A stretch of DNA of 64,000 nucleotides from Arsenophonus sp045399315 (GTDB taxonomy: Bacteria > Pseudomonadota > Gammaproteobacteria > Enterobacterales > Enterobacteriaceae), in assembly GCA_045399315.1 (NCBI GenBank), contig DAYVGO010000012.1, forward strand, positions 62,001-126,000, given 5' to 3'. Both the position numbers and the translations under genes were made by a program. Below the pieces are notes generated by a model. It was not told where the DNA came from, ran no database searches, and saw only the letters and a program-made list of their open reading frames with translations. This document shows positions 52,862 to 61,514 of this stretch, piece after piece (the first letter of the stretch is position 1; each line of letters begins with the position of its first letter).

Positions 52862-55429
52862 TTAATATATATAAAAACTTATGCCTGATTCTTCTCGACA
52901 TACATTCTCATTGAGATGTGAATTTGAAAATGTGTTACTCACATAAGGAATGACTTGATTTTTATCTTCCACTTTTATTATCTGATAAAATTGTGGTAGA
53001 TTGAAATTGACTAAATTTTTACGGTAAGTAGAACGATAATGAGAAGATGAATAAAAACGGCTAACATCCCTAACCAGTTCTTCTTTGTTTCCTTCACAAT
53101 GTGAATAAATTTCCACCCGATTTTCTTCATCTAAAATATAGATATTAAAACCGTGGTTTTCTTCTGTATCCTCAAAAAAGAATTGTACAATTCCTTTACT
53201 GGCATAACCATCAACAACTAAAGGCAAATGATAAGTTTCTTTTACATTCAATTTTACCGGTAAACCATGTAATTTATTATTAGAAATTGCACCATAAAAC
53301 TCGACAGCGTTTTCCAATTTCTGCACTGAAACATTTAAGCGCTCAAAAAACAATCCCCAAGTCTGCCCTGCAATACGCAATGCCTTAAAACGACCTGAGT
53401 CATTACAACTGCTTGATAATCTCAATTCAATACATTCTGAAACCAGCTGTTGAACACGCGTACCAATTAATCCTCTCATATGTTGGCTGTAACAAAAAAC
53501 TTCAACCACATCTGGCTGGTCGGCATCTTGATGCATTTTGCCCAAAATTGTTTTTAGCGCTTCCAACATAGATTGCTCACCAGAGAAATGAAGTGTTCTC
53601 ACCTCATTCCACGAGTTACGATACAGCAGATCAATACTACTGACTAAGCATTGCGGTGGATCACCAAAACTCAATATATCTAATTTACGTAAATCAAAAT
53701 GGATAATTTGATTTAAAAACACCGCTGTCGGATCTTTCTCTAAATTAACAATAATTGCTAAGTGGCGAATTTCACAGGGGCTATATAAAGCTTTAGGTGT
53801 TGGTACTAGCAAACGAATAGGAAAATTTGTTGTTATGTCATTAACAAATTGATATAACTTATTCTCATCACATTGAGAACTACCATTATGAATATAAAGA
53901 TGAGATTGCTCTGTCAATAAGCCATTAAAGTAAGTCCAGGCTACTAATTTACTAAGATAACGGTTATATTCTAAAGGTTGATGTCCAACGATAGAATCGA
54001 TCGTTGGTGCTTTATTATATAAGTACCAACCGCTACGATTGGCATGTCCGGCAGGAACATAAATAAAAGTGAGATGATTTTCAGATAGATCTGGCGAAAT
54101 TTGTGGGTTAACTAAAGTGACTTTACCTGGTAATACTTCAAAGGCTGCATATAACTTACGAGTCAACACACCAATATCTTGCGGGCTTGCACTAACCCGT
54201 AAATTATTGCGACGGGCAAAGCGAATAATATTACGGTAACTTTGCATCATGGTGTCGAGTAATTCATTATGTGCATCGCGAACCTGTTCTATTTTCCAGT
54301 AATTTCGGTTGTCAAGAACACTTAACCGCTCTTTATCCCACTCCCATGAAGCAACAAGCTGTGATAATACCTGTTTTCGCCAACCATCATTGGGTGATGT
54401 ATTATTTTCATCGGATAACTTTTCACAAACTTTGAGGTAAAAACAACGACGAATCAAATCCAGGCGTTTAAAATCACTGATTTCCATCAGATAACGCGTA
54501 ACGCGTTCTAACATTAAACAATATGCATCCAGGCCATAAGCAACGATTTCTCCAGCATGCAAACGTTTTTTAAACTCCATGGCCAACAACATACCACAAG
54601 GATAATTCCAAGAATAAGCTTCCAGTAATATACTCTTCAATACCGCTTTATAGGGAGAATCAACACTTTTATAGAGTTGCCACAAACTGGCGCCAAAATA
54701 CTCTTCAGCTGATAATTCCCCTAAGCCACCTAAATCTAACCACTCATTCGGGGTTAAAATTCCACGCGCATACAACAATAAAACATATTCATCGTAATTG
54801 CTTTCTTCTTCAGCTGGTACCATCATCCAAAGTAAACGCTTACCAGCCATATGGACTGCTGTCCGGTAAAATTCATCTAAGAGCAATATATGTTGTGTCG
54901 TTCCACAATCTTCACCACTTAAATTACCACTGGTGTGATGACGAAAACGATTTTCATCAATTAAAAACAAAGTAACATCTATACCAAGCGAGGATGCCCA
55001 TTGTTCAATTAATGTACATTTTTTTTGTAAAAGCTGTCTTTCTTGCTGGTCTAACCATGATTGATGACATACCCAAATATCTAGATCAGAAACATCACTT
55101 TGCCCAATTGATGAGGTACTTCCCATGGAATAAATACCTGTAATAGGTAATTCACCATTGGTTGGTTGTGAAGCAAGTTTACAAAAGAGATACACCTCAA
55201 ACTGCTTTAACCAATTAATTTGCTGAACATCAGGAACAAAAAAACAGACACCAGTGGGTACATTACCTTCAATATAACCAGGTAACATAGGATGATGATA
55301 ATTTAATAAAACTGGCAGCAATTCATATACATGCTTGAACTCTTCACTCATAGAAGATGATGCTCGTTCCAGTCGTAATTGATTGATTGCATCCAATCTT
55401 TGCTTTAGTGTCTCAATATAAAGATACAA
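52862..55429 (-). CDS. cyaA: Class I adenylate cyclase
   Basis: Makes cAMP, the partner of CRP. 855 residues against 848. The N-terminal catalytic domain carries GSTSSIGQ at 103-110 and the acidic pair SDLDIWVCH with D115 and D117; the C-terminal regulatory half is intact up to the final 25 residues, which diverge. The start is TTG at 55429 (MYLYIETLKQRLDAINQLR), the same rare start codon as E. coli cyaA, where UUG limits expression. A conserved CRP operator lies about 109 bp upstream. Large intact size indicates selection for cAMP signalling in this reduced genome. Confidence 0.97.
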   Translation of the reverse strand: MYLYIETLKQRLDAINQLRLERASSSMSEEFKHVYELLPVLLNYHHPMLPGYIEGNVPTGVCFFVPDVQQINWLKQFEVYLFCKLASQPTNGELPITGIYSMGSTSSIGQSDVSDLDIWVCHQSWLDQQERQLLQKKCTLIEQWASSLGIDVTLFLIDENRFRHHTSGNLSGEDCGTTQHILLLDEFYRTAVHMAGKRLLWMMVPAEEESNYDEYVLLLYARGILTPNEWLDLGGLGELSAEEYFGASLWQLYKSVDSPYKAVLKSILLEAYSWNYPCGMLLAMEFKKRLHAGEIVAYGLDAYCLMLERVTRYLMEISDFKRLDLIRRCFYLKVCEKLSDENNTSPNDGWRKQVLSQLVASWEWDKERLSVLDNRNYWKIEQVRDAHNELLDTMMQSYRNIIRFARRNNLRVSASPQDIGVLTRKLYAAFEVLPGKVTLVNPQISPDLSENHLTFIYVPAGHANRSGWYLYNKAPTIDSIVGHQPLEYNRYLSKLVAWTYFNGLLTEQSHLYIHNGSSQCDENKLYQFVNDITTNFPIRLLVPTPKALYSPCEIRHLAIIVNLEKDPTAVFLNQIIHFDLRKLDILSFGDPPQCLVSSIDLLYRNSWNEVRTLHFSGEQSMLEALKTILGKMHQDADQPDVVEVFCYSQHMRGLIGTRVQQLVSECIELRLSSSCNDSGRFKALRIAGQTWGLFFERLNVSVQKLENAVEFYGAISNNKLHGLPVKLNVKETYHLPLVVDGYASKGIVQFFFEDTEENHGFNIYILDEENRVEIYSHCEGNKEELVRDVSRFYSSSHYRSTYRKNLVNFNLPQFYQIIKVEDKNQVIPYVSNTFSNSHLNENVCREESGISFYIY

Positions 55430-55977
55430 AAGTTTTGCCTGAATTAACTTTAAAAAGTGAATAACTTTAACTCAGCCATCGATTCCCTTGGTATTGGGAA
55501 GCTAAAATAGCCATAAATTTTTTGAATAGGCTGCTAGAAATGTGATCAATTTAACATTTTGTGCCCAAACGGTAAAGTACATTACACCTACATTAACTGT
55601 TTATTTTTCACAAATGCTTTCCTGTCTTTTATACAATATACAAAAAATCTTTTTCGTTTCTAACAATTTTTAATAATAATTCGTATAAAAAGAAATAATT
55701 AGTCAAATTTTCTTATGAAAGTTTTAATTATTTCTTATAGTTATTATCCAGGTAAGTATAAAAAATTACTTAAAAATGTATTTATATGCTTTCATAAAAT
55801 AATCAAAAATCATTTTTTCCATCCTTAAACTACTTTTTTGTCTACAAAGTGCGTGACACGTTATCTATATCTATTAAGCTATCGGCTATAACTGGAAAAA
55901 AACTTACCAAAATGTTAAAACTAACTACCTTTCTTTATCATTCATTCATAATCTAACTACCTAAGAAAAATAAGAAC
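55430..55977. other. Divergent cyaA-hemC promoter region
   Basis: 548 bp with no supported gene. It contains the CRP operator for cyaA (separate entry). The hemC-proximal half is very A+T-rich and was not resolved further. The layout cyaA (left) and hemCDXY (right) is the E. coli one. Confidence 0.6.
55538..55559 (-). promoter_or_regulatory. CRP operator of cyaA
   Basis: AAATGTGATCAATTTAACATTT fits the CRP consensus AAATGTGA-N6-TCACATTT with TGTGA perfect on one side and TAACA (one change) on the other, and correct 6 bp spacing. The E. coli cyaA operator as I remember it contains the same GTGATCAATTTAACA core, so it is conserved at the base level. This suggests cAMP-CRP feedback repression of cyaA is retained. 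Confidence 0.75.
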
Positions 55978-56946
55978 ATGTTAATACAAACACTGCGTAT
56001 CGCAACAAGGAAAAGTCCATTAGCAATGTGGCAAGCGATTTTCATAAAAACACAACTAGAAAAATATCATCCAACATTAAAAATTGAACTTATTCCCATG
56101 GATACCCAAGGTGATATCCTACTTGATACTCCGCTAGCTAAAATTGGTGGCAAAGGACTTTTTGTCAAAGAATTAGAAAATGCATTAATAGAACAGCGGG
56201 CTGATATTGCGGTTCATTCCATGAAAGATATCCCCGTTACCTTTCCTAATAGCTTAGGATTAATGACCATTTGCCAAAGAGAAGATCCCCGTGATGCCTT
56301 TGTCTCTAATCAATACAACTCGCTTGCTGAGCTACCAGCTGGAAGTATTATAGAGACATCAAGTCTACGTCGACAATGTCAACTACGTCATATTTATCCC
56401 CATTTAATTATTCAAGATCTGCGGGGTAATGTTGGAACACGGCTGAACAAATTAGACAATGGTGAATACGATGGTATTATTCTTGCTGTAGCTGGCCTAA
56501 AACGACTCGGTTTAGAAACGCGTATAAGTATGGCTCTGCCACCAGAGCATTTATTACCGGCAGTTGGGCAAGGCGCTATTGGTATCGAATGCCGTCTTGA
56601 TGACCAGCATACACAATATTTTCTAGCGCCGTTACATCATCATGATACTGCTATCTGTATTCAAGCAGAACGAACCGTTAATAATCTATTGGAAGGTGGC
56701 TGCCAAGTGCCGATCGGTAGCTATGCTATTTGGCAAAATAAACAAATTTGGCTTAGAGCGATGGTTGGAGCGCCCGACGGTAGTCAAATTATCCGTGGAG
56801 AAAGACGGTTTAAGCCTGAAGAAATACAACAAGCAAGTATTGAACTTACCGAAGAGTTGCTTAATAACGGCGCAAACAAATTCTTAACAACATTTCCCAA
56901 GGAGCAGTCTCGAGATGAGTATCCTGGTCACCAGACCAAACCCTAG
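55978..56946 (+). CDS. hemC: Hydroxymethylbilane synthase (porphobilinogen deaminase)
   Basis: Polymerises four porphobilinogens into hydroxymethylbilane. 322 residues against 313 in E. coli, the extra residues being at the C terminus. The dipyrromethane cofactor cysteine is C242 in EGGCQVPIGSYA, catalytic D84 lies in HSMKD, and SSLRRQCQL and RGNVGTRL supply the binding arginines. The product overlaps hemD by 32 bp, more than usual, because of the extended C terminus. First gene of hemC-hemD-hemX-hemY. Confidence 0.97.
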   Translation: MLIQTLRIATRKSPLAMWQAIFIKTQLEKYHPTLKIELIPMDTQGDILLDTPLAKIGGKGLFVKELENALIEQRADIAVHSMKDIPVTFPNSLGLMTICQREDPRDAFVSNQYNSLAELPAGSIIETSSLRRQCQLRHIYPHLIIQDLRGNVGTRLNKLDNGEYDGIILAVAGLKRLGLETRISMALPPEHLLPAVGQGAIGIECRLDDQHTQYFLAPLHHHDTAICIQAERTVNNLLEGGCQVPIGSYAIWQNKQIWLRAMVGAPDGSQIIRGERRFKPEEIQQASIELTEELLNNGANKFLTTFPKEQSRDEYPGHQTKP

Positions 56947-57652
56947 CGGTGAAAAACTGGTGCAACGTATTAGGTCATTAGGAAAAATGGCCTTTCATGC
57001 CCCATTGATTGAAATCACACCAGGTAAGGAACTCGCACTTTTGCCGACTAAACTAGCTAAGCTAACTAAAGGTGATCTAGTTTTCTTCTCATCGCCAAAC
57101 GCGGTACACCATGCTAATTCAGCACTTTATTTAATAGGACAAAAATGGCCTGATACGCTATCCTATTATGGTATAGGACATTCAACAGCAGAGACTTTTC
57201 AGCAATTAACTAATTTACCTATTCAACTATCTCAAGAAGGTGAAACTAGTGAAACATTACTTGAATTGTCTAGTTTACAATCACTAGCAGGGAAAAAATG
57301 TTTGTTATTGCGGGGTAACGGTGGGCGTGAATTACTTGCCAGAACATTAAAATCGCGAGGAAGTCATATTGATTATTGTGAATGTTATCGACGTCAGCCA
57401 ATAAAATATGATCCAAACACTTTCCAAGTGCAATGGCAAGAAGCAAACATTACAACAATTATTGTTACCAGTGGCGAAATATTGCATCTATTATTTAACT
57501 TAATTGCAGATGATTTTAAACCTTGGTTACTTTCTCGCCATCTAATTATTGTCAGTGAACGTTTAGCCAATACAGCACGCCAATTAGGATGGCAATCAGT
57601 AAAAGCGGCCAAAAGTGCTAATAATGATGCTTTAATTCAGACATTAATGTAA
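56915..57652 (+). CDS. hemD: Uroporphyrinogen-III synthase
   Basis: Closes and inverts ring D of hydroxymethylbilane to give uroporphyrinogen III. 245 residues against 246. This family is poorly conserved; matches to E. coli include the N-terminal MSILVTRPNPSGEKLV, the central GKKCLLLRGNGGRELLARTL and the C-terminal VVTSGE-type TTIIVTSGEILH and SERLANTARQLGWQSV. Translation starts inside hemC (ATG 56915 with AGGAGCAG upstream), so the two are coupled. Confidence 0.95.
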   Translation: MSILVTRPNPSGEKLVQRIRSLGKMAFHAPLIEITPGKELALLPTKLAKLTKGDLVFFSSPNAVHHANSALYLIGQKWPDTLSYYGIGHSTAETFQQLTNLPIQLSQEGETSETLLELSSLQSLAGKKCLLLRGNGGRELLARTLKSRGSHIDYCECYRRQPIKYDPNTFQVQWQEANITTIIVTSGEILHLLFNLIADDFKPWLLSRHLIIVSERLANTARQLGWQSVKAAKSANNDALIQTLM

Positions 57653-57673
57653 ACCGATATTGAGATATTAATT

Positions 57674-58924
57674 ATGACGGAACAGCATAAATCTAATAAG
57701 ACAAATAAAATTACCTCAAATGCCTCAAAAACAGTAACACAATCTACCACTGAAAATGGTAAATTCCAAAGGCAAAAGTGTTCTGGTCTGTTCGCTAGTA
57801 TAATTATTCTCGTCATTATTATCATACTGGGTGGCGGGTTCTATTATTATCTTAATCTAAAGCATCAACAGATAGTCAATGAAAACAGCGAACTACAACA
57901 ACAAATAAGTAAAATACTGCGTCAACAAGAAACTGAAAAACAGCAAATTAACCAAATAATCGAATCCCAGCGTATTAGCCAACTTGATAACAAAGAATAT
58001 GAGCAAAAAGTTGAGCAGCGTATTGAAGAATTACAAGCACAAATCACAACACTTTCCAGTACCGATGTAAAACTCTGGTTACTTGCTCAAGCTGACTTCC
58101 TGGCTAAAATGGCCGGCCGAAAACTCTGGAACGATTACGATCCCGTTACTGCAATTGCCTTATTAAAAAGTGCTGATTCGAGCCTAGCAGAAATGAATGC
58201 TCCTCATTTAATTGAGATCCGAAAAGCGATTAATTATGACATCAGTGTGCTATCAGCCATTAACCAAATTGACTATGACGGAATTATTTTAAAACTTAAT
58301 CAACTTAGTAGTGATATCGATAACTTACACATCAATAATAATGCCCCTGACGGTAAGCCAATGGATGAAGATAGCACCGAACTTTCCAATAATATTGCCG
58401 ATTGGAAACAAAATCTTAGTCAAAGCTGGAAGAAATTTAGTAAAAATTTTATTACTATTCGCCGTAGAGATTCTCATGAAACCCCTTTACTGGCACCTAA
58501 TCAAGATATTTACTTACGCGCCAACATTCGCGGGCAACTACTTATTGCCACACAAGCCGTACCTCGTTATCAAGAGCAAATTTATAAACAATCTTTAGAA
58601 CAAGTTTCAACCTGGATCAGGATCTATTTCAATACCAATGACGCAGCAACAAAAGCTTTCCTTAGTGAACTCGATACGCTAATTGAACAACCTATTACGA
58701 TGGACATACCCAGTGAATTAAAAAGTTTATTATTGCTCGAGAAAGCATTACAAAAGTGTATCCAAGGACAAATTACTACCCCAGCAACACCGGTAGCGCC
58801 AAAAACTCAACCAACCAACAAAAAAAATCAACTGATGACATATGATATAAAAATCGTGCCCCCTGCGCCCACAGAAGAGGCGGTAAAACCGAGCAAGAGA
58901 GCTGGCCAGGAGAAAGCCACATGA
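57674..58924 (+). CDS. hemX: HemX, membrane-anchored haem-operon protein
   Basis: Conserved inner-membrane protein of the haem operon, once annotated as a uroporphyrinogen methyltransferase without enzymatic motifs. A single membrane segment around residues 40-65 (FASIIILVIIIILGGGFYYYL) is followed by a coiled coil (about 65-125, rich in Q, E and L) and a periplasmic domain (VKLWLLAQADFLAKMAGRKLW near 135). 416 residues against 393. The stop overlaps the hemY start by 4 bp. No SAM-binding motif is present, so I do not call it a methyltransferase. Confidence 0.93.
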   Translation: MTEQHKSNKTNKITSNASKTVTQSTTENGKFQRQKCSGLFASIIILVIIIILGGGFYYYLNLKHQQIVNENSELQQQISKILRQQETEKQQINQIIESQRISQLDNKEYEQKVEQRIEELQAQITTLSSTDVKLWLLAQADFLAKMAGRKLWNDYDPVTAIALLKSADSSLAEMNAPHLIEIRKAINYDISVLSAINQIDYDGIILKLNQLSSDIDNLHINNNAPDGKPMDEDSTELSNNIADWKQNLSQSWKKFSKNFITIRRRDSHETPLLAPNQDIYLRANIRGQLLIATQAVPRYQEQIYKQSLEQVSTWIRIYFNTNDAATKAFLSELDTLIEQPITMDIPSELKSLLLLEKALQKCIQGQITTPATPVAPKTQPTNKKNQLMTYDIKIVPPAPTEEAVKPSKRAGQEKAT

Positions 58925-60114
58925 TAAAAGTACTGATACTTTTTATTGTACTGATTTCTGGGATCATTATTGGTCCAATTGTCGCAAGACACCAAGGTTA
59001 TGTCCTTATCCAAACCAATAACTACGACATTGAAACCAGTGTAACCGGTTTAGTTATCTGTTTTATTATTTTACAATTTATTTTCTGTTTTCTTGGCTGG
59101 TGCTATCGTCGCATTCGTGGCATAACATCGTTCACCCATAATTGGCTAAAAGGTCGTAAATATCATAAAGCGCATAATCAAACGCAAAAGGCATTACTAA
59201 AATTAGCAGAAGGTGATTTTTCACAAGTCGAAAAACTGCTGACACGTTATGCTGACTATGCAGAACAACCAGTTGTTAACTATCTACTTGCAGCAGAGGC
59301 CGCGCAACAACGTGGTGATAAATATCATACTAATCAATATCTTGAACAGGCAGCAGAAGTCGCGGGTAACCATCAACTTCCTGTTGATATTACCCGTGTT
59401 CGCATACAACTTGCTGAAGGTAAAGTTCATGCAGCACGTTATGGAGTCGATAAATTACTGGATCAGGCACCGCGCCATCCTGAAGTATTAAGAATGGCAA
59501 AGGAGGCCTATCAACGTTCAGGCGCTTATCAAGCCCTTATCGAACTTTTGCCCATTATGGGAAAAGAGAAATTATATAGCGCAGAAGAGATCAATAAACT
59601 ACGCCAAGAAGCCTATAAGGGCTGGATTAATCAATATATAGCTGAAAGTGGGAGTGAAAATCTAAAAGATTGGTGGCAATCTCAAGGACGTAAAATACGT
59701 CATGATTCAGCATTACAATCGATCGTTGCTGCGCGTCTTATTGAATGTGACGATAGTGAAGCGGCAGAGAAAATTATTATTTATGGATTAAAACATCAAT
59801 ATAATGAAAATCTTTTATTGCTGGTTCCTCGTTTACACATCAGCGATAGCAAAGCAATAAATAAAACTCTTAACAATCTAATAAAGCAGTCAGGTAGTGC
59901 CACTCCTTTATTAAATAGTACCTTAGGTCAACTAGCCTTACATCATGCTGATTGGCAAGAAGCTGAAAAATATTTTAAGTCTGCTTTAGCGCAACGTCCT
60001 GATGCTCACGATTTTGCCTGGCTTGCTGATGCATTAGATAAACAATATAAAGCTGAAGAAGCGGCACAAATTCGCCAACGTGGCTTACTCTTTTCACTAA
60101 AGCATGAAAATTGA
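58921..60114 (+). CDS. hemY: HemY, membrane protein with TPR repeats of the haem operon
   Basis: Inner-membrane protein of late haem synthesis, reported to regulate the pathway or the ferrochelatase complex. Two N-terminal membrane segments (about 4-20 and 45-62) precede a cytoplasmic TPR region, for example QKALLKLAEGDFSQVEKLLTRYADYAEQPVVNYLLAAEAAQQRGD near residue 88 and the C-terminal LGQLALHHADWQEAEKYFKSAL. 397 residues against 398. Coupled to hemX by ATGA overlap. It is not the oxygen-dependent protoporphyrinogen oxidase also called HemY in Firmicutes. Confidence 0.94.
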   Translation: MIKVLILFIVLISGIIIGPIVARHQGYVLIQTNNYDIETSVTGLVICFIILQFIFCFLGWCYRRIRGITSFTHNWLKGRKYHKAHNQTQKALLKLAEGDFSQVEKLLTRYADYAEQPVVNYLLAAEAAQQRGDKYHTNQYLEQAAEVAGNHQLPVDITRVRIQLAEGKVHAARYGVDKLLDQAPRHPEVLRMAKEAYQRSGAYQALIELLPIMGKEKLYSAEEINKLRQEAYKGWINQYIAESGSENLKDWWQSQGRKIRHDSALQSIVAARLIECDDSEAAEKIIIYGLKHQYNENLLLLVPRLHISDSKAINKTLNNLIKQSGSATPLLNSTLGQLALHHADWQEAEKYFKSALAQRPDAHDFAWLADALDKQYKAEEAAQIRQRGLLFSLKHEN

Positions 60115-60313
60115 TTACTACCTTTTTTGCGATTTTACTAATTTTTTACATTGCCTCTAACTTTCTGAAGCCTTTACTTTTATCTATTAATTTTACATTT
60201 TTTTCTCAGGATGATACAAAATTGAATAGCCTTAATAATGGTTATCTAATCATTTCGCTGGCTTAAAAATCTCATTAGATAAAGTTCTTAACTTTGTTAA
60301 ATAATCAGCAAAA

Positions 60314-60515
60314 TAAAAAAACACCTATCAAAAAGATAAGTGTCAAAATACAATTAGGTCTACAGACGGGTAGTCCCTCACTCAACGTTGCGTCCGGTTG
60401 GTGATGTATAGTATTGCACCAATAATGTGGACAATAGACACATTCAATTGTGCTCTGCATCATCTTATAGTTTATGATGCTGAAAGCTATTATAAGAAGC
60501 CGGATGAGCATCTAC
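60314..60515 (-). ncRNA. glmZ: GlmZ small RNA
   Basis: The minus strand from 60515 reads GTAGATGCTCAT, later CATCATAAACTATAAGATGA, GATGCAGAGCAC, GTCTATTGTCCAC, CAACGTTGAGTGAGGGACTA and GTAGACCTA, and ends in an intrinsic terminator (stem ACACTTATC / GATAGGTGT, then seven T). This tracks E. coli GlmZ (207 nt) block by block, including the ACGUUGAGUGA element and AGACCU in the glmS-pairing region. The place is also right: between hemY and the proM tRNA operon. GlmZ with Hfq activates glmS mRNA translation when glucosamine-6-phosphate is low and is destroyed by RapZ-RNase E. A short antisense-looking ORF here is a shadow. Confidence 0.9.
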
Positions 60516-60853
60516 TCTCTATCTAATGTATAACTCATGCCAATACTATTTTTTTACTCAAAGACAATCTGTTTATTACTGACATGGCAGAATATTAACC
60601 ACTGTTTAGAGACGTTATAGCAATATTTATATTTTTTCTTTATTTTTCATAAAATAAAATACCTCTATAATTGCGACAACAATTATTAGCTTCGTTGTCA
60701 AAACACGGCAAAATCTTATAAAGATATAAAAAAACAACATATTAAATACAATTATGCTATTTTCCCTATAACAATAAAACTTGGCTATCGGGTAATAGTA
60801 TAAACTGATTTAATCACCAGCATTTGATTAGCAGAATATAATAATATGCAAAC
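60516..60853. other. glmZ promoter region and tRNA-operon downstream flank
   Basis: About 340 bp with no ORF of interest. Just upstream of glmZ, on the minus strand, TTGGCATGAGTTATACATTAG could hold a sigma-70 -10 element (TATACA) and resembles a sigma-54 site with the -24 GG but AC instead of the invariant -12 GC. In E. coli glmZ has overlapping sigma-70 and sigma-54 promoters with GlrR sites; here the sigma-54 part seems lost or degenerate. Confidence 0.4.
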
Positions 60854-60884
60854 AAAAAACCCTGCAATAAGTTGCAGGGTTTCT
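60854..60884 (-). terminator. Terminator of the argX-hisR-leuT-proM tRNA operon
   Basis: On the minus strand an 8 bp stem (CCCTGCAA / TTGCAGGG) with a four-base loop, extended by AAA/TTT, is followed by TTTTTTG. It starts 8 bp after the 3' end of tRNA-Pro. Confidence 0.9.
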
Positions 60885-60892
60885 TTAAAATT

Positions 60893-60969
60893 TGGTCGGC
60901 GAGAGAGGATTCGAACCTCCGACCCACTGGTCCCAAACCAGTTGCGCTACCAGGCTGCGCTACTCGCCG
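60893..60969 (-). tRNA. proM: tRNA-Pro (TGG)
   Basis: 77 nt cloverleaf with encoded CCA: acceptor CGGCGAG / CTCGCCG, anticodon stem-loop ACTGGTTTGGGACCAGT (TGG), T arm GGAGGTTCGAATCCTC. It differs from E. coli proM by very few bases (D loop CCTGG for CTTGG). Last gene of the tRNA operon. Confidence 0.97.
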
Positions 60970-61036
60970 AAAATAAAATAATCTTTCAATTTTAATGATG
61001 TTGGTTTATGTAATTTTTAACACTTATTTATATTTA

Positions 61037-61117
61037 TGGTGGGGGGACTTGAACCCCCACATCCGTAAGGATAATAACACCTGAAGCTAGCGCGTCTACC
61101 AATTCCGCCACCCTCGC
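61037..61117 (-). pseudogene. leuT: tRNA-Leu (CAG) with deleted 3' acceptor strand
   Basis: The 5' half is a normal class II leucine tRNA: GCGAGGGTGGCGGAATTGG, anticodon loop GCTTCAGGT (CAG), variable arm TTATTATCCTTACGGAT, T arm GGGGGTTCAAGTCCCCC. After the T arm only C-ACCA follows instead of a seven-base acceptor strand plus ACCA. Compared with E. coli leuT (87 nt), six bases are gone from the G/C run (plus strand GCGAGG). The acceptor stem cannot form: 5' GCGAGGG has no partner. Total length 81 nt. Unless this is a sequence error in a homopolymer-like tract, this gene cannot yield a chargeable tRNA. Confidence 0.8.
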
Positions 61118-61136
61118 AAACTACATAAAGCAAATA

Positions 61137-61213
61137 TGGGGTGACTAATGGGATTCGAACCCACGATCACCGGAATCACAATCCGGGGCTCTAACCGCTG
61201 AGCTATAGTCACC
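61137..61213 (-). tRNA. hisR: tRNA-His (GTG)
   Basis: Cloverleaf of 76-77 nt including the extra G at -1 typical of histidine tRNA: GGTGACTATAGC, anticodon loop GATTGTGATTC (GTG), T arm GTGGGTTCGAATCCCAT, 3' TAGTCACCCCA. The acceptor pairs fully (GTGACTA / TAGTCAC) with G-1 facing C73. One compensated change relative to E. coli (G to A with C to T at the partner) shows selection on structure. Confidence 0.97.
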
Positions 61214-61285
61214 ATAAAAATCTTTAAAATTCAGTTTATTATATACTACATCAACCTACTACACCGTAGCAGAGCACGCAATAAA

Positions 61286-61362
<77 letters not shown>

Positions 61363-61514
61363 TTAACGCCTTTGTGGGTGAGGATAGTACGGATTTAATA
61401 ATATGCTGTCCAGTGATTTTTTAAATATAAAGGTTATTTGCTTATGCTTTATCCACTCTTATCACAAAAACAACCGTATCATCATTTTTTAGCCGGTTAA
61501 ACACACTATTTTAA

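Noticed and set aside
57674..58924. HemX as uroporphyrinogen-III methyltransferase
   Set aside because: No SAM-binding or CobA-like motif; single membrane anchor and coiled coil only, so the old annotation is not supported.
60305..60511. 68-codon minus-strand ORF in the hemY-tRNA spacer
   Set aside because: It lies within GlmZ on the same strand; the RNA match explains the conservation and the ORF has no ribosome site.
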